The notes: generated from the letters alone by a model not told the origin. A DNA stretch of 64,000 nt from Tsukamurella sp. 8F (GCF_029167375.1 NZ_JARFTP010000004.1:182013-246012); one strand, 5' to 3'. Positions 50,236 through 60,510 are shown, numbered from the stretch's first letter. Program-made: numbers and translations.

Positions 50236-51639
50236 ATGAACATTCTTGTCGCAGCAGGGGAGCCGACGGCCGGGGATGCGAGGCTCATCGTCTCCATCGC
50301 CGCCTCGATCGTCGTGGTCGTGGCCCTGATCGTCTGGGCCAAGCTGCACCCGTTCTTCAGCCTCTTCATCGGTTCGGTCGTCATGGCACTCGCGGGCGGC
50401 ATCCCGATCGAGAAGAGCGTCGACTCCTTCACCGACGGCCTCGGTAGCACCATCGGCAGCACCGGCGTGCTCATCGCGTTCGGTGCCACCACCGGCGGCT
50501 TCCTGATGGCGTCGGGCGCCGCGCAACGCATCGTCGACACTCTGCTCGACAAGACGTCCGATCGGATGTTGCCGTGGACCGTAGCCCTCATCGCGGCACT
50601 CGTCGGCATTCCGCTGTTCTTCGAGGTGGGTGTCGTCCTGCTCATCCCGATCGTGCTCATGATCGCAGCCAAGACGCGCAAGCCCGTCATGCTGCTCGCG
50701 ATCCCCGCACTCGCCGGCCTCTCGACGCTGCACGGCTTCGTGCCGCCGCATCCCGGGCCGCTCGCGGCGATCGACCAACTGCACGCGAACCTCGGCGACA
50801 CCCTGGCGCTGGGCCTGCTCGTCGCGATCCCGGTGCTGATCATCAGCGGACCGCTGCTAGCGCTCGTCATCGTCCGCATGGTGCCGAAGGTCGCGGACCT
50901 CTCGATCCTGCCCGACGATGCGGGCGGCGGCTCGGGCTCGGGTCCGGTCGGCGAGACGCCGAGCAGGAGGCCGTCTTTCGCTCTCGCAATGCTCGTCGTG
51001 CTCCTGCCGGTGGTGCTCATGCTCGGGCACGCGATGGTGGAGGCCTTCGTCGGCGAGGAGACGCAGAAGTCCCTCGGCTTCCGGATCCTGGCGTTCCTGG
51101 GCAGCCCGACGGTGGCGCTCGGCATCACTGCAATGATCGCGATCCTGTTCCTCGGCCCCTACGTCGGCAACCGGACGGCAGCGTCCAAGACGGTCGAGCG
51201 GGCACTCGCCTCCGTTGCGTCGATAGTCTTCATCGTCGGCGCGGGCGGCGGTTTCAAGCAGACCATCGTCGATACCGGCATCGCGAGCCTCATCGGCAGA
51301 CACGCGGCCGAGGCCGCGATCTCGCCACTCGTCCTGGCGTGGCTGATCGCAGTCTTCATCCGCCTGGCGACGGGCTCGGCCACCGTCGCCACAGTCACGG
51401 CATCGGGTATCGCCGCACAGTTCGCCACCGGCCTGAGCCCCACGCATGTGGCGCTCATGGTGCTCGCCATCGGCGCGGGATCCGTGTTCCTCTCCCACGT
51501 CAACGACGCGGGCTTCTGGCTCGTGAAGGAGTACTTCTCGCTCACTATCGGCGAGACCTTCAAGTCGTGGTCGTTGATGGAGTGCGTCGTGTCCGTGGTC
51601 GGTCTCGGTGTCGTACTCCTGCTCTCGCTGGTGGTCTGA
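50236..51639 (+). CDS. Gluconate:H+ symporter, GntP family
   Basis: The 467-residue membrane protein has about twelve to fourteen helices. GntP-family signatures are AFGATTGGFLMASGAAQRIVD (in part), GIPLFFEVGVVLLIPIV, GFVPPHPGPLAAIDQL, and SHVNDAGFWLVKEYF. It imports gluconate or a related sugar acid. No gluconate kinase is adjacent, so it stands alone. The ribosome site is poor. Upstream lies a three-copy 20-bp repeat and, further, the end of rskA. The iclR-type gene converges with it 7 bp after its stop. Confidence 0.87.
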   Translation: MNILVAAGEPTAGDARLIVSIAASIVVVVALIVWAKLHPFFSLFIGSVVMALAGGIPIEKSVDSFTDGLGSTIGSTGVLIAFGATTGGFLMASGAAQRIVDTLLDKTSDRMLPWTVALIAALVGIPLFFEVGVVLLIPIVLMIAAKTRKPVMLLAIPALAGLSTLHGFVPPHPGPLAAIDQLHANLGDTLALGLLVAIPVLIISGPLLALVIVRMVPKVADLSILPDDAGGGSGSGPVGETPSRRPSFALAMLVVLLPVVLMLGHAMVEAFVGEETQKSLGFRILAFLGSPTVALGITAMIAILFLGPYVGNRTAASKTVERALASVASIVFIVGAGGGFKQTIVDTGIASLIGRHAAEAAISPLVLAWLIAVFIRLATGSATVATVTASGIAAQFATGLSPTHVALMVLAIGAGSVFLSHVNDAGFWLVKEYFSLTIGETFKSWSLMECVVSVVGLGVVLLLSLVV

Positions 51640-51646
51640 ACGGGCG

Positions 51647-52417
51647 TCAGAGCCGCCGGTGGAGCGCGTCCGCCGCCTGCAGGAGGTCGGCCGCCCAGCG
51701 TGCCCCAGGGCGGCGGCCCATGCGGTCGATGGGGCCTGACACGGATATGGCGGCGACCACATCGCCGCGCGAGTCCCGCACCGGCGCCGACACGCTCGCC
51801 ACCCCGGCCTCTCGCTCGCCGGCACTCTGAGCCCATCCCCGGCGCCGCACGTCAGCGAGCGCGCGCTCGCTGAACCCGTCGCGCGCCGAGTCCTTTCCGA
51901 GCGACGTCCGGTCCGGGGCCCACGCGAGCAGCACCTTGGCACCCGAGCCGGCGGTGAGCGGCATACGGGCCCCGACGGGCACCGTGTCGCGCAGGCCCGA
52001 AGGGGGTTCGACGGAGGCGATGCACACCCGGTGGTCTCCCTCACGGCGGTACAGCTGCACGGACTCGCCCGTGATCTCGCGCAGCCGCGGGAGAATCACA
52101 CCAGCCGCCTCCAGCATCGAATCGGTGGTGCTGGAAGCGAGTTCGCGCAGGGCGCCGCCGGGGCGCCACAGGCCGTCCGCGTCGCGGGCGAGTAGCCGGT
52201 GCACCTCGAGTCCGACCGCGAGGCGGTGTGCCGTCGCACGCGGAAGTCCGGTGCGCACACACAGGTCGCCCAGCGACGTGGGCTCCTCTGCTGCGGCTCG
52301 CAGCACGGCTACCGCCTTGTCTAGCACACCGATCCCGCTCACAGTGGCGGCCGCCGGGTCCGCGGCCGGGGTGGGCAGGCTTTCGTCGAGGGTCCCCGGT
52401 GCGGTATCGTTTCCCAT
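51647..52417 (-). CDS. IclR-family regulator, probably of leuCD
   Basis: The 256-residue protein has an N-terminal helix-turn-helix (VLDKAVAVLRAAAEEPTSL, LCVRTGLPRATAHRLAVGLE) and an IclR effector domain (SVQLYRREGDHRVCIASVEPPSG in part, PLTAGSGAKVLLAW, SVSAPVRDSRGDVVAAISVSGP). It is divergent from leuC; the same gene pair occurs in M. tuberculosis (Rv2989), Corynebacterium (LtbR) and Streptomyces (NdgR), where the protein represses leuCD. TAGTAT on the complement ends 6 nt before ATG 52417. Confidence 0.9.
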   Translation of the reverse strand: MGNDTAPGTLDESLPTPAADPAAATVSGIGVLDKAVAVLRAAAEEPTSLGDLCVRTGLPRATAHRLAVGLEVHRLLARDADGLWRPGGALRELASSTTDSMLEAAGVILPRLREITGESVQLYRREGDHRVCIASVEPPSGLRDTVPVGARMPLTAGSGAKVLLAWAPDRTSLGKDSARDGFSERALADVRRRGWAQSAGEREAGVASVSAPVRDSRGDVVAAISVSGPIDRMGRRPGARWAADLLQAADALHRRL

Positions 52418-52493
52418 AGTCCGATACTAACGTCTCACCTGTTGGGATGCCAGCCATGGTTTCCCCGGGTGACCATCAGCCCAGGTGGAGAAC
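52418..52493. promoter_or_regulatory. iclR-leuC divergent regulatory region
   Basis: TAGTAT (complement, 52424-52429) is the iclR -10. TCTCA (52433-52437) and TGGGA (52443-52447) form an imperfect dyad around CCTGT between the two promoters, a candidate LtbR/NdgR-type operator. AGGTGGAG (52483-52490) is the leuC ribosome site. Confidence 0.45.
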
Positions 52494-53912
52494 ATGAAAC
52501 CGCGCACAATGGCAGAGAAGGTGTGGGATCAACACGTCGTGGTCCGTGGAGAAGAGGGTCGACCCGACCTCATCTACATCGATCTCCACCTCGTCCACGA
52601 GGTCACCAGCCCGCAGGCGTTCGACGGTCTGCGTATGGCAGGTCGGCCCGTCCGCCGCCCCGATCTCACGATCGCCACCGAGGATCACAACGTTCCGACC
52701 GACACGCTGCTGCAGCCGATCAAGGACGCGACGTCGCGCCTGCAGGTGGAGACGCTCCGGCGCAACTGTGAGGAGTTCGGAATCCGCCTGCACCCCATGG
52801 GCGATGCGGAGCAGGGCATCGTGCATGTGATCGGTCCTCAGCTGGGCCTGACGCAGCCGGGCATGACCGTCGTCTGCGGTGACAGCCACACCTCGACGCA
52901 CGGAGCGTTCGGCGCGATCGCGATGGGCATCGGAACGTCCGAGGTCGAACACGTGATGGCCACGCAGACCCTGTCTCTCAAGCCCTTCAAAACGATGGCG
53001 ATCACCGTTGAGGGCGAGCTGGCGCCCGGTGTCACGGCCAAGGACCTGATCCTCGCGGTCATCGCGAAGATCGGCACCGGCGGCGGTCAGGGCTACGTCC
53101 TCGAGTACCGCGGCAGCGCGATCGAGAAGCTGTCGATGGAATCGAGGATGACCATCTGCAATATGTCGATCGAGGCGGGTGCGCGCGCCGGCATGATCGC
53201 GCCCGATGCGATCACCTACGAGTACCTGAAGGGTCGTCCGCATGCACCCAAGGGTGCGGAGTGGGATGAGGCGGTCGCCGCATGGGACGCCCTCCGCACC
53301 GACGAGGGCGCGGAGTTCGACGCCGAGGTGGTCATCGATGGTGCCGCCCTCAGCCCGTTCGTGACCTGGGGTACCAATCCCGGTCAAGGTGCGCCCCTGG
53401 ATTCCGCTGTGCCGGACCCGGAGTCGTTCGGCAGTGACGGCGACAAGGAGACGGCGGCCAAGGCCATCGAGTACATGGGCCTGCAAGCGGGCATGCCCCT
53501 CAAGGAGGTCGGCGTAGACGCCGTTTTCGTGGGATCGTGCACCAACGGCCGCATCGAGGACCTGCGCACGGTCGCGGAGGTCCTGCGTGGGCGCCACGTC
53601 GCCGACGGTGTCCGGATGCTCATCGTGCCCGGCTCGATGAAGGTCCGTGCTCAGGCCGAGCATGAGGGGCTCGATGCGGTGTTCACGGCCGCCGGCGCCG
53701 ATTGGCGCCAGGCCGGGTGCTCGATGTGCCTGGGCATGAACCCGGACCAGCTCGCCCCAGGCGAGCGCTGCGCGTCGACGTCGAATCGCAACTTCGAAGG
53801 GCGCCAGGGCAAGGGAGGCCGCACCCATCTGGTCTCGCCCGCAGTCGCCGCTGCGACCGCGGTTCGGGGAACCCTGTCCGCCCCGTCCGACCTGATACCG
53901 GCCACGGCATAG
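52494..53912 (+). CDS. leuC: 3-isopropylmalate dehydratase large subunit
   Basis: The 472-residue aconitase-type enzyme isomerises 2- to 3-isopropylmalate with LeuD. It shows [48 protein letters not shown] and cluster cysteines in [12 protein letters not shown] and [11 protein letters not shown]. Start choice is open between GTG 52485, ATG 52494 and ATG 52509; the middle one is given. Control is probably by the divergent IclR protein. leuD follows after 26 bp. Confidence 0.96.
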   Translation: MKPRTMAEKVWDQHVVVRGEEGRPDLIYIDLHLVHEVTSPQAFDGLRMAGRPVRRPDLTIATEDHNVPTDTLLQPIKDATSRLQVETLRRNCEEFGIRLHPMGDAEQGIVHVIGPQLGLTQPGMTVVCGDSHTSTHGAFGAIAMGIGTSEVEHVMATQTLSLKPFKTMAITVEGELAPGVTAKDLILAVIAKIGTGGGQGYVLEYRGSAIEKLSMESRMTICNMSIEAGARAGMIAPDAITYEYLKGRPHAPKGAEWDEAVAAWDALRTDEGAEFDAEVVIDGAALSPFVTWGTNPGQGAPLDSAVPDPESFGSDGDKETAAKAIEYMGLQAGMPLKEVGVDAVFVGSCTNGRIEDLRTVAEVLRGRHVADGVRMLIVPGSMKVRAQAEHEGLDAVFTAAGADWRQAGCSMCLGMNPDQLAPGERCASTSNRNFEGRQGKGGRTHLVSPAVAAATAVRGTLSAPSDLIPATA

Positions 53913-53938
53913 CCGCGGTCGAAACAAGGAGTACCGAC

Positions 53939-54535
53939 ATGGAAGCGATCAAGACCTTCACAGGGATCGGCGTCCCGTTGCGCCGCACCAACGTCGACAC
54001 GGACCAGATCATCCCCGCCGTCTACCTGAAGCGGGTCACCAAGTCCGGTTACGAGGACGGCCTGTTCGCCGGCTGGCGCTCGGACCCGTCCTTCATCCTC
54101 AACACCCGGCCCTACGACCGCGGCAGCGTGCTCGTCGCCGGACCCGATTTCGGAACCGGCTCGTCGCGCGAGCACGCGGTGTGGGCGCTCATGGACTACG
54201 GCTTCCGCGTAGTCATCTCGTCCCGGTTCGCGGACATCTTCCGCGGCAACACCGCCAAGGCCGGTCTCGTCGCCGCGCTCGTCGATCAGCAGGACGTCGA
54301 GTTGCTCTGGAAGGCCCTCGAGAACGAGCCCGGACTCGAAGTGACCGTCTCACTGGGCGATAAGACCGTCACAGCCGGGGATCTGGTGGTGCCCTTCCAG
54401 ATCGACGACTACACCCGCTGGCGGCTCATGGAGGGACTCGACGATATCGGCCTCACACTGCAGCAGGCCCAGGCCATCTCCGAGTACGAAAAGCACAGGC
54501 CCGCATATAAACCCGAGACCCTCGAGGTTTCCTGA
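53939..54535 (+). CDS. leuD: 3-isopropylmalate dehydratase small subunit
   Basis: The 198-residue swivelling domain shows [37 protein letters not shown] and [12 protein letters not shown], the substrate-binding signatures of LeuD. It pairs with LeuC. ATG 53939 has AAGGAG 7 nt upstream. A 16-bp stem terminator follows 44 bp after the stop. Confidence 0.96.
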   Translation: MEAIKTFTGIGVPLRRTNVDTDQIIPAVYLKRVTKSGYEDGLFAGWRSDPSFILNTRPYDRGSVLVAGPDFGTGSSREHAVWALMDYGFRVVISSRFADIFRGNTAKAGLVAALVDQQDVELLWKALENEPGLEVTVSLGDKTVTAGDLVVPFQIDDYTRWRLMEGLDDIGLTLQQAQAISEYEKHRPAYKPETLEVS

Positions 54536-54579
54536 AGGAGCCGGGATCCAGGCTCCTGCAAGCCGGGATCGAACCCTTT

Positions 54580-54616
54580 CGAAGGCCCCGTCCGCCCCCC
54601 GCGGACGGGGCCTTCG
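54580..54616 (+). terminator. Terminator after leuD
   Basis: Arms 54580-54595 and 54601-54616 form a perfect 16-bp GC-rich stem with a C5 loop. Confidence 0.85.
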
Positions 54617-54650
54617 GCGCGACGCGGGAGGGCGAAACACGGGGCGGTAC

Positions 54651-54728
54651 TTGGATTATTTGCAATTCTGCGTTTACCGTGTATCCCTAGTAGCTGGCTC
54701 AGCGGTGAGCCACCAACGTTCGGAGGAC
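54651..54728 (+). promoter_or_regulatory. hupB promoter, 5' UTR hairpin and RBS
   Basis: TTGGAT (54651-54656), 18 bp, TACCGT (54675-54680) is the best promoter match in an AT-rich stretch. The transcript would hold a hairpin, TGGCTCA (54695-54701) with TGAGCCA (54706-54712), GCGG loop, just before CGGAGGAC (54721-54728), the ribosome site. Confidence 0.45.
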
Positions 54729-54732
54729 ATCA

Positions 54733-55467
54733 ATGAACAAGGCAGAACTGATCGACGCGCTCACCGAGAAGCTGAGCACGGACCGCAAGACTGCGGGCGC
54801 TGCGGTCGAGGCGATCGTGGACACCATCGTGCGTGCCGTGCACAAGGGCGAGTCCGTCACCATCACCGGATTCGGCGTCTTCGAGCAGCGTTCGCGTGCC
54901 GCCCGTGTGGCCCGTAACCCGCGCACCGGCGAGACCGTGAAGGTGAAGCCCACCTCGGTACCCGCGTTCCGCCCTGGCGCGCAGTTCAAGTCCGTTATCG
55001 CAGGCAAGTCCCGGCTCGCCGCCAACGGCCCCGCGGTCCGCCGCGGTGCAGGCGCTGCCGCCGCGAAGAAGACCGCGGCGGCGAAGAAGACGACTGCCGC
55101 CAAGAAGGCCACGGCTGCGAAGAAGACCACCGCCGCAGCGAAGAAGGCCACTCCGGCCAAGAAGACCACCACGGCCGCGAAGAAGACCACCGCCGCAGCG
55201 AAGAAGGCCACTCCGGCCAAGAAGACCACCACGGCCGCGAAGAAGACCACCACGGCTGCGAAGAAGACCACCGCCGCAGCGAAGAAGACCACGGCCGCCA
55301 AGAAGGCCCCGGCCAAGACCACCCGGACGACCGCAGCCAAGAAGGCGCCGGCGAAGAAGGCCAGCCCGGCTAAGAAGACCACGACCGCCGCCAAGAAGGC
55401 CCCCGCCAAGAAGGCGCCGGCCAAGAAGACGGCCGCGAAGCGCACCGCTCCGAAGCGTAAGCGCTAG
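54733..55467 (+). CDS. hupB: HU-type nucleoid protein HupB with lysine-rich repeat tail
   Basis: The 244-residue protein has an HU domain in its first 95 residues ([51 protein letters not shown]) and a tail from about residue 108 built of [12 protein letters not shown] and KKAPA repeats, like the histone-H1-like tail of mycobacterial HupB. The HU head bends DNA; the tail binds it non-specifically and is acetylated in mycobacteria. The tail contains a 60-bp tandem DNA duplication, so repeat number may vary between strains. CGGAGGAC precedes the ATG by 4 nt. Confidence 0.95.
   Translation: MNKAELIDALTEKLSTDRKTAGAAVEAIVDTIVRAVHKGESVTITGFGVFEQRSRAARVARNPRTGETVKVKPTSVPAFRPGAQFKSVIAGKSRLAANGPAVRRGAGAAAAKKTAAAKKTTAAKKATAAKKTTAAAKKATPAKKTTTAAKKTTAAAKKATPAKKTTTAAKKTTTAAKKTTAAAKKTTAAKKAPAKTTRTTAAKKAPAKKASPAKKTTTAAKKAPAKKAPAKKTAAKRTAPKRKR
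55117..55251. repeat. 60-bp tandem repeat within hupB
   Basis: Bases 55117-55191 are identical to 55177-55251, an exact 75-base match with period 60. It encodes 20 residues of the lysine-rich tail and is prone to slippage in frame. Confidence 0.85.
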
Positions 55468-55481
55468 AGACACCCCCGCCG

Positions 55482-55514
55482 ATCCGGCGGCATCCCGCTG
55501 GGGTGCCGCCGGAT
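55482..55514. terminator. Bidirectional terminator between hupB and mutT1
   Basis: Arms 55482-55496 and 55500-55514 form a 15-bp stem (one T-G position) with a GCT loop, between two convergent stops. Confidence 0.8.
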
Positions 55515-55540
55515 ACGTGCATCCCGGGGTGGATGCGCGC

Positions 55541-56497
55541 TCAGACCAGCGGGAGCGGGCTTGCGATGTGGTGCGCGGCGAGGAGCCTGTCACCGTCGAG
55601 GGACAGGACCCAGACGCTCGCCTTGCGGTGCTGCGCTGGACCGAGATCGACCCCATCGGCCTCGGACCACCACCGCATCAGGCCGGGGATCACCCCGCCC
55701 TGGCTGCACACGACCGGTACGGTTCCCGACTCCGCCGCTGCGCGCGCGATCCGGCGGATCCGCTTGTGTGCCTTGCGCGGGTCGTCCGCGTAGGCGGATT
55801 CGCACAGCGCCGGCTCGGCGGCGATGGAGAGGCCCAGATCCTCGGCGAGCGGGGTCACGGTCTGCTCGCATCGCACGAGCGGCGCCGACGCGATCGAACC
55901 GGGCGCGAACGATCCGAGCACGCCCACCAGCGCCTCGGCCTGCGCGCGGCCTTTCTCGTCCAGTGGACGCAGGCGGTCGTCGCCGACGTAGCCCTGCTTG
56001 CGCCCCGCCTTCGCGTGCCGGACGAGCAGCATCGTGCAGGACGATCGGGGAAGGCGCATGAACGTGCGCATCACCTTGCGGTCCAACGAATACGTGAGTC
56101 GTTCGGGCGCCGCTGCGGCGGGCATCCAGCGCAGCTCGTCGACCTCCTCGCCCGAGGCGAAGGATCCGCCTGTCGCGAGTGCCGACCAGTAGTGCACCCG
56201 CTTGCGCACGGTCTTCGCGTCGACGCCGGGCGCCGGCTTCCCGTGCCGCTTGCGCCGGGCCACGTCGTATGACGCAAGCGTCACGTACTGCACCAACCTG
56301 GCGGAATGGCCCGTCTCCTCGTCGATCTCGCGGAGTGCGGCGACAGTGCTGTGCTCGCCGGGGTCGACATGGCCCTTCGGCAGCGTCCAGTCGTCGTAGC
56401 GCGGCCGGTGCACGAGGGCTACCTCGGCTCCCGCGGAGTCGTCAGGACGCCACAGGACTCCTCCCGCGGCGTACACGACGTCCTGCCGCGCGGTCAC
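55541..56497 (-). CDS. mutT1: MutT1-type Nudix hydrolase fused to a histidine phosphatase
   Basis: The 318-residue protein has an N-terminal Nudix domain ([12 protein letters not shown], Nudix box within [23 protein letters not shown], given in part) and a C-terminal phosphatase of the histidine type ([12 protein letters not shown]). Mycobacterial MutT1 hydrolyses 8-oxo-dGTP and diadenosine polyphosphates, limiting oxidative mutation. GTG 56497 overlaps the ppk stop (GTGA). The very long frame upstream on this strand is the shadow of ppk and not part of this gene. Confidence 0.92.
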   Translation of the reverse strand: MTARQDVVYAAGGVLWRPDDSAGAEVALVHRPRYDDWTLPKGHVDPGEHSTVAALREIDEETGHSARLVQYVTLASYDVARRKRHGKPAPGVDAKTVRKRVHYWSALATGGSFASGEEVDELRWMPAAAAPERLTYSLDRKVMRTFMRLPRSSCTMLLVRHAKAGRKQGYVGDDRLRPLDEKGRAQAEALVGVLGSFAPGSIASAPLVRCEQTVTPLAEDLGLSIAAEPALCESAYADDPRKAHKRIRRIARAAAESGTVPVVCSQGGVIPGLMRWWSEADGVDLGPAQHRKASVWVLSLDGDRLLAAHHIASPLPLV

Positions 56498-58662
56498 CGC
56501 TGATTCGCCCGGTGCGCGCGCATGAGCTCGCGCTGGTGATCCCGTACGGGGTGGCCGGGCCCAGGCGAGGCGATCCAGTCGCCCTCGGCGTCCAGGACCC
56601 AGCATCGCGTGGCGGGGTCGAGTGCGGACTCGAAGATGTCGTTCAGCTGTTCCGTGAGGCGTGGATCCTTGACCTGTGCCATGACTTCCACGCGCCGGTC
56701 GAGGTTGCGATGCATCATGTCGGCGCTGCCGATCCAGAACTCGTCCATGGCCCGGAAGTGGAAGATCCGCGAATGCTCGAGGAATCGGCCGAGGATCGAA
56801 CGGACGGTGATGTTCTCGCTGACGCCGGGCATTCCGGGGCGCAGCGCGCAGATACCGCGCACCACCACGTCGATCGGCACGCCGGCCTGTGACGCGTGGT
56901 ACAGCGCGTCGATGACCTCCTCGTCGACGACTGAATTCGCCTTCAGCCGTACGCCGCTCGGCTTCCCCTGCTTGTGCAGCTCCACCTCCTGCTCGATGCG
57001 CTCGATGATGCCGGAGCGCACCCCGTGCGGCGCGACCATGAGGTTGCGGTACTCCTCCTTGCGAGAGTAGCCCGTCAGCCGGTTGAAGAGGTCTGTGAGG
57101 TCCTGTCCCAGTACCGGATCCGCGGTCAGTAGGCCGACGTCCTCGTACAGGCGCGCGGTCTTCGGATTGTAGTTGCCGGTGCCGATGTGGCAGTAGCGCC
57201 GGATGTGTGAACCCTCGCGGCGTACGACGAGACATGTCTTGCAGTGGGTCTTGAGCCCGACGAGGCCGTACACCACGTGAACGCCCGCCTGCTCCAGCTG
57301 ACGCGCCCACTTGATGTTGGCCTGCTCGTCGAAGCGGGCCTTGATCTCTACGAGGGCGACGACCTGCTTGCCGGCCTCTGCCGCATCGATGAGCGCGTTG
57401 ACGATCGGGGAGTCGCCGGACGTGCGGTACAGCGTCTGCTTGATCGCGAGCACATGGGGATCGGCGGCGGCCTGCTCGATGAACCGCTGCACGCTCGTCG
57501 AGAACGAATCGTACGGGTGGTGCACCAGCACATCGCCCTCGCGCAGAGTGGCGAAGACGCTCTTGGGTGTCTCCCGCTCGCCGAACGCCGGGTGCGTGAC
57601 GGGTACGAAGGGCTTGTCCTTCAACGCAGGACGATCCAGGCCGTACAGCTCGAACAAGCAGTTGAGGTCGATCAGGCCGGGCACCGTGATGACGTCCGCA
57701 GGATCCACATCGAGCTCGCGGAGCAGCAGCTCGAGCATGTGCTCGGACATGTCCTCGGCGACCTCGAGGCGCACCGGCGAGCCGAAGCGTCGCCGCGCGA
57801 GTTCGCGTTCGAGTGCCTGCAGGAGGTCCTCGTCGCGGTCCTCCTCGACCTCGAAATCGGCGTTGCGCGTTATGCGGAACACGTGGTGCTCCGAGATCGC
57901 CATGCCCGGGAACAGCGCATCCAGGTGCGCCGAGATCAGGTCCTCCATCGGCAACAGAGCGTTGTCGCCGCGTTCCGCGCGGACCGTGACGAAGCGATCG
58001 ACGTTGTCCGGCACCTTGACCCGCGCGAAGTGCTCGGCGCCTGTATCGCCGTCCCGCACCGCGATCGCCAGGTTCAGCGACAGGCCGCTGATGTACGGGA
58101 AGGGGTGCGCGGGGTCTACGGCCAGCGGGGTGAGGACCGGGTACACCTGCTCGTGGAAGTGCTTGGAGAGGCGCGCCCGCTCGTCGTCGGTGAGCTCGTC
58201 CCACCCGAGCACGGAGATGCCCTGCGCCGCCAGCTCGGGACGCACCGCGTCGCTGAACACGCGGGCGTGCTTGTGTGCCAGCTCCTGCGTGCGGTCGGAT
58301 ATCACCTTCAGCTGCTCGCGCGGTGACAGCCCGTCCGCGGAACGCACCGACAGCCCGGTCTGGTCGCGGCGCTTGAGGCCCGCGACACGAACCATGAAGA
58401 ACTCATCCAGGTTCGACGTGAATATGGCGAGGAACTTGGCTCGCTCGAGCAGCGGCATCGACGGGTCCTCCGCCAGCGCGAGCACGCGGGCGTTGAAGTC
58501 GAGCCAGCTGAGTTCCCGGTTCAGGTACCGGTCGTCCGGTAGATCGGGCGACCCGCCCGCGTCCTCGGGTGCCGCTGGAGGCGCACTCGGAAGGGCGGCC
58601 GGGCGCACGACGGGTGCCGGTTCGGCGACGAGGGACTCGGACTGGGGCGGCTCGGTTGTCAC
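56494..58662 (-). CDS. ppk: Polyphosphate kinase 1
   Basis: The 722-residue enzyme makes polyphosphate from ATP. Signatures are [60 protein letters not shown], the active histidine in [19 protein letters not shown] and the second in [16 protein letters not shown]. The first 50 residues are Pro/Ala-rich and variable. GTG 58662 is preferred, six codons after ATG 58680, because CAGAAT lies 6 nt before it on the complement; both are possible. It lies between cofC (4 bp upstream) and mutT1 in a three-gene unit. Confidence 0.95.
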   Translation of the reverse strand: MTTEPPQSESLVAEPAPVVRPAALPSAPPAAPEDAGGSPDLPDDRYLNRELSWLDFNARVLALAEDPSMPLLERAKFLAIFTSNLDEFFMVRVAGLKRRDQTGLSVRSADGLSPREQLKVISDRTQELAHKHARVFSDAVRPELAAQGISVLGWDELTDDERARLSKHFHEQVYPVLTPLAVDPAHPFPYISGLSLNLAIAVRDGDTGAEHFARVKVPDNVDRFVTVRAERGDNALLPMEDLISAHLDALFPGMAISEHHVFRITRNADFEVEEDRDEDLLQALERELARRRFGSPVRLEVAEDMSEHMLELLLRELDVDPADVITVPGLIDLNCLFELYGLDRPALKDKPFVPVTHPAFGERETPKSVFATLREGDVLVHHPYDSFSTSVQRFIEQAAADPHVLAIKQTLYRTSGDSPIVNALIDAAEAGKQVVALVEIKARFDEQANIKWARQLEQAGVHVVYGLVGLKTHCKTCLVVRREGSHIRRYCHIGTGNYNPKTARLYEDVGLLTADPVLGQDLTDLFNRLTGYSRKEEYRNLMVAPHGVRSGIIERIEQEVELHKQGKPSGVRLKANSVVDEEVIDALYHASQAGVPIDVVVRGICALRPGMPGVSENITVRSILGRFLEHSRIFHFRAMDEFWIGSADMMHRNLDRRVEVMAQVKDPRLTEQLNDIFESALDPATRCWVLDAEGDWIASPGPGHPVRDHQRELMRAHRANQR

Positions 58663-58666
58663 GCGT

Positions 58667-59338
58667 TCATTCTGGACCATCGACCGCTCGCGATCGACCC
58701 GTCGGCGGAAGGGGATCCGCCAGCAGGGTCGCAGTGTGCGATCCGACCATGCCGGCTGCTGCCGCCAGGTCCTCCATCGTGTCCACGTCGCCGCGCAGGC
58801 CGGGCCAGTCGCCCTCGACGGCGAGCGCACCGGATGCGCGGTGCCGCGCAGCCGAGTCCACACCGAACCGCGGGTCGAGGGCGGTGCCGGCGGGCGCCAG
58901 CAGCGCTGCCGTGCCCGATCCCTGGCGGTCCGGGACGAACGCCCGCACGTGGTCGGCGGCCGTGAGGAATGCCGTCAGCTCGCGCGGCGTGAGCGCCGGG
59001 AGGTCCGGTTGCAGCGCGAGCACTGCCGCACCGGGATGCTCGCGCTGTGCCGTCCGCGCCCCGGCCGCGAGGGCGGGGTTCAGCCCGCCGCCGTCGGGCT
59101 CGGGTAGTCCGATCGCGCCCTGCGTGGCCGCCGCGGCGTGCACCGTCGGGTCCGGGGACACGACGTAGACCGGCCCGATCCCCGCGGCGGTAGCGGCGGC
59201 GACGGTGTCTGCCAGCATCGCCAGCACCAGGGCAGGCACGTCCTGCGGGCGCCCGCCGTCCGGCGCCGAGCCCGCGGACAGGCGCGACTTGGCCCCTGCC
59301 AACGATTTCACCGCGGTCACGGCCACCACTGAGGTCAT
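58667..59338 (-). CDS. fbiD: CofC/FbiD guanylyltransferase of F420 synthesis
   Basis: The 223-residue nucleotidyltransferase begins [18 protein letters not shown], with the NTP-binding lysines, then [19 protein letters not shown] and [20 protein letters not shown]. The mycobacterial enzyme (FbiD, Rv2983) joins GTP to phosphoenolpyruvate in coenzyme F420 synthesis. The start is set by TACTGT on the complement 7 nt before ATG 59338. ppk follows four bases after its stop. It shows this organism makes F420 and supports the F420 reading of the LLM protein near 3.4 kb. Confidence 0.92.
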   Translation of the reverse strand: MTSVVAVTAVKSLAGAKSRLSAGSAPDGGRPQDVPALVLAMLADTVAAATAAGIGPVYVVSPDPTVHAAAATQGAIGLPEPDGGGLNPALAAGARTAQREHPGAAVLALQPDLPALTPRELTAFLTAADHVRAFVPDRQGSGTAALLAPAGTALDPRFGVDSAARHRASGALAVEGDWPGLRGDVDTMEDLAAAAGMVGSHTATLLADPLPPTGRSRAVDGPE

Positions 59339-59351
59339 GGGTCCCACAGTA
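59339..59351 (-). promoter_or_regulatory. Leaderless promoter -10 element for cofC
   Basis: On the complement TACTGT (59346-59351) ends 7 nt before ATG 59338. A divergent gpsA promoter (TACCCT, 59390-59395) lies 39 bp away. Confidence 0.65.
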
Positions 59352-59402
59352 GGTGGACGGATCGGGACCGGGGTCGCGCCGGTCGGGGCTACCCTGTGCG
59401 GG

Positions 59403-59444
59403 ATGTGCGAACGCCGGGGCCCGAGCCCGGCAGGGACCTCGTGA
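59403..59444 (+). CDS. Leaderless upstream ORF before gpsA
   Basis: TACCCT (59390-59395) ends exactly 7 nt before ATG 59403, which opens a 13-codon [16 protein letters not shown], ending at TGA 59442-59444. It is out of frame with gpsA, which starts 16 bases later. An AGGAG at 59444-59448 overlaps its stop. Translation of the small ORF would therefore deliver ribosomes next to the gpsA start. It holds one cysteine as second residue. Function is inferred from placement only. Confidence 0.45.
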   Translation: MCERRGPSPAGTS

Positions 59445-59460
59445 GGAGTCGGGTGAGGCT

Positions 59461-60471
59461 ATGACGAACGTCGCAGTGATGGGCGCGGGATCGTTCGGCA
59501 CCGCGATGGCGAAGGTGTTCGCGGAGGCCAGCCGGCAGGAGCCGCACAAGGTCACGATGTGGTGCCGGCGCCAGGAGGTGGCAGACGGGATCAACACCAA
59601 TAAGCTCAACGCATCCTATCTACCGGACACGGTGCTACCCGAGAATCTCTGTGCCACACACGATCCCGAGGAAGCTCTGAGCGGCGTCGGGCTCGTCGTG
59701 CTGGCGGTGCCGTCGCAGTCGCTGCGCGACAACCTCGCATCTTGGTCGCACATGATCCCCGACGACGTCACGATCCTCAACCTCGCCAAGGGCATCGAGA
59801 TCGGCACTCTCAAGCGGATGTCCGAGGTGGTGGTCGAGGTCGCGGACGTCCCCGAGGATCGCGTGGCGGTGCTGACCGGGCCCAACTTCGCGAAGGAGAT
59901 CGCCACGCAGCAGCCGACACTCGCGGTCGTGGCGTCCACCAACGAGGCCCGCGCGCAGCATGCGCAGTACCTGGTGCGCTCGGACTACTTCCGGCCGTAC
60001 ACCAACAACGACGTGGTCGGCTGCGAGATCGGCGGCGCCACCAAGAACGTCATAGCGCTCGTCTGCGGCATCGCATCGGGCGTGGGGCTGGGTGAGAACT
60101 CGCGCGCAGCCATCATCACGCGCGGACTCGCCGAGACCCTGCGGCTCGGAACGGCGCTCGGCGCGGAGCCACTCACGCTGGCGGGCCTGGCCGGTGTCGG
60201 GGACCTGGTCGCCACGTGCTCGTCGCCGCTGTCCCGCAACTTCACGTTCGGATCACGCCTCGGCCAGGGTATGACGATGGAGCAGGCGCAGGCCGCCGCG
60301 AGCGGCCAGGTCGCCGAGGGCGTGAAGTCGTGTATCTCTGTGGCGGACCTGGCGCGTAAGGCCGGGGTGGAGATGCCGCTCACCGAGGCGGTGCGCGCCG
60401 TCTGCTACGACGGCATACCGGTGTCCCGCGCCATCGTCGACCTGCTGAATCGGGACGTGGGCGAGGAGTAG
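59461..60471 (+). CDS. gpsA: Glycerol-3-phosphate dehydrogenase [NAD(P)+]
   Basis: The 336-residue enzyme reduces dihydroxyacetone phosphate to glycerol 3-phosphate for phospholipid synthesis. It shows [47 protein letters not shown] with the catalytic lysine, and [16 protein letters not shown] 59461 is the family-typical start; its ribosome site is weak, and the leaderless small ORF upstream may help initiation. ddl follows after 52 bp with its own -10 element. Confidence 0.95.
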   Translation: MTNVAVMGAGSFGTAMAKVFAEASRQEPHKVTMWCRRQEVADGINTNKLNASYLPDTVLPENLCATHDPEEALSGVGLVVLAVPSQSLRDNLASWSHMIPDDVTILNLAKGIEIGTLKRMSEVVVEVADVPEDRVAVLTGPNFAKEIATQQPTLAVVASTNEARAQHAQYLVRSDYFRPYTNNDVVGCEIGGATKNVIALVCGIASGVGLGENSRAAIITRGLAETLRLGTALGAEPLTLAGLAGVGDLVATCSSPLSRNFTFGSRLGQGMTMEQAQAAASGQVAEGVKSCISVADLARKAGVEMPLTEAVRAVCYDGIPVSRAIVDLLNRDVGEE

Positions 60472-60510
60472 CGCGGCGGCGCCCGAGAGGCTCACGATCG
60501 GGCACACGGG

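Noticed and set aside
55050..55460. Short repeated units resembling a repeat array or CRISPR
   Set aside because: They are in-frame codon repeats for the lysine-rich HupB tail, with no unique spacers and no cas genes.
55541..58204. An 887-codon open frame on the minus strand covering mutT1 and much of ppk
   Set aside because: Only its last 318 codons show protein-family signatures (MutT1). The rest is an Arg/Pro-rich shadow of ppk, which has all polyphosphate kinase motifs in another frame.
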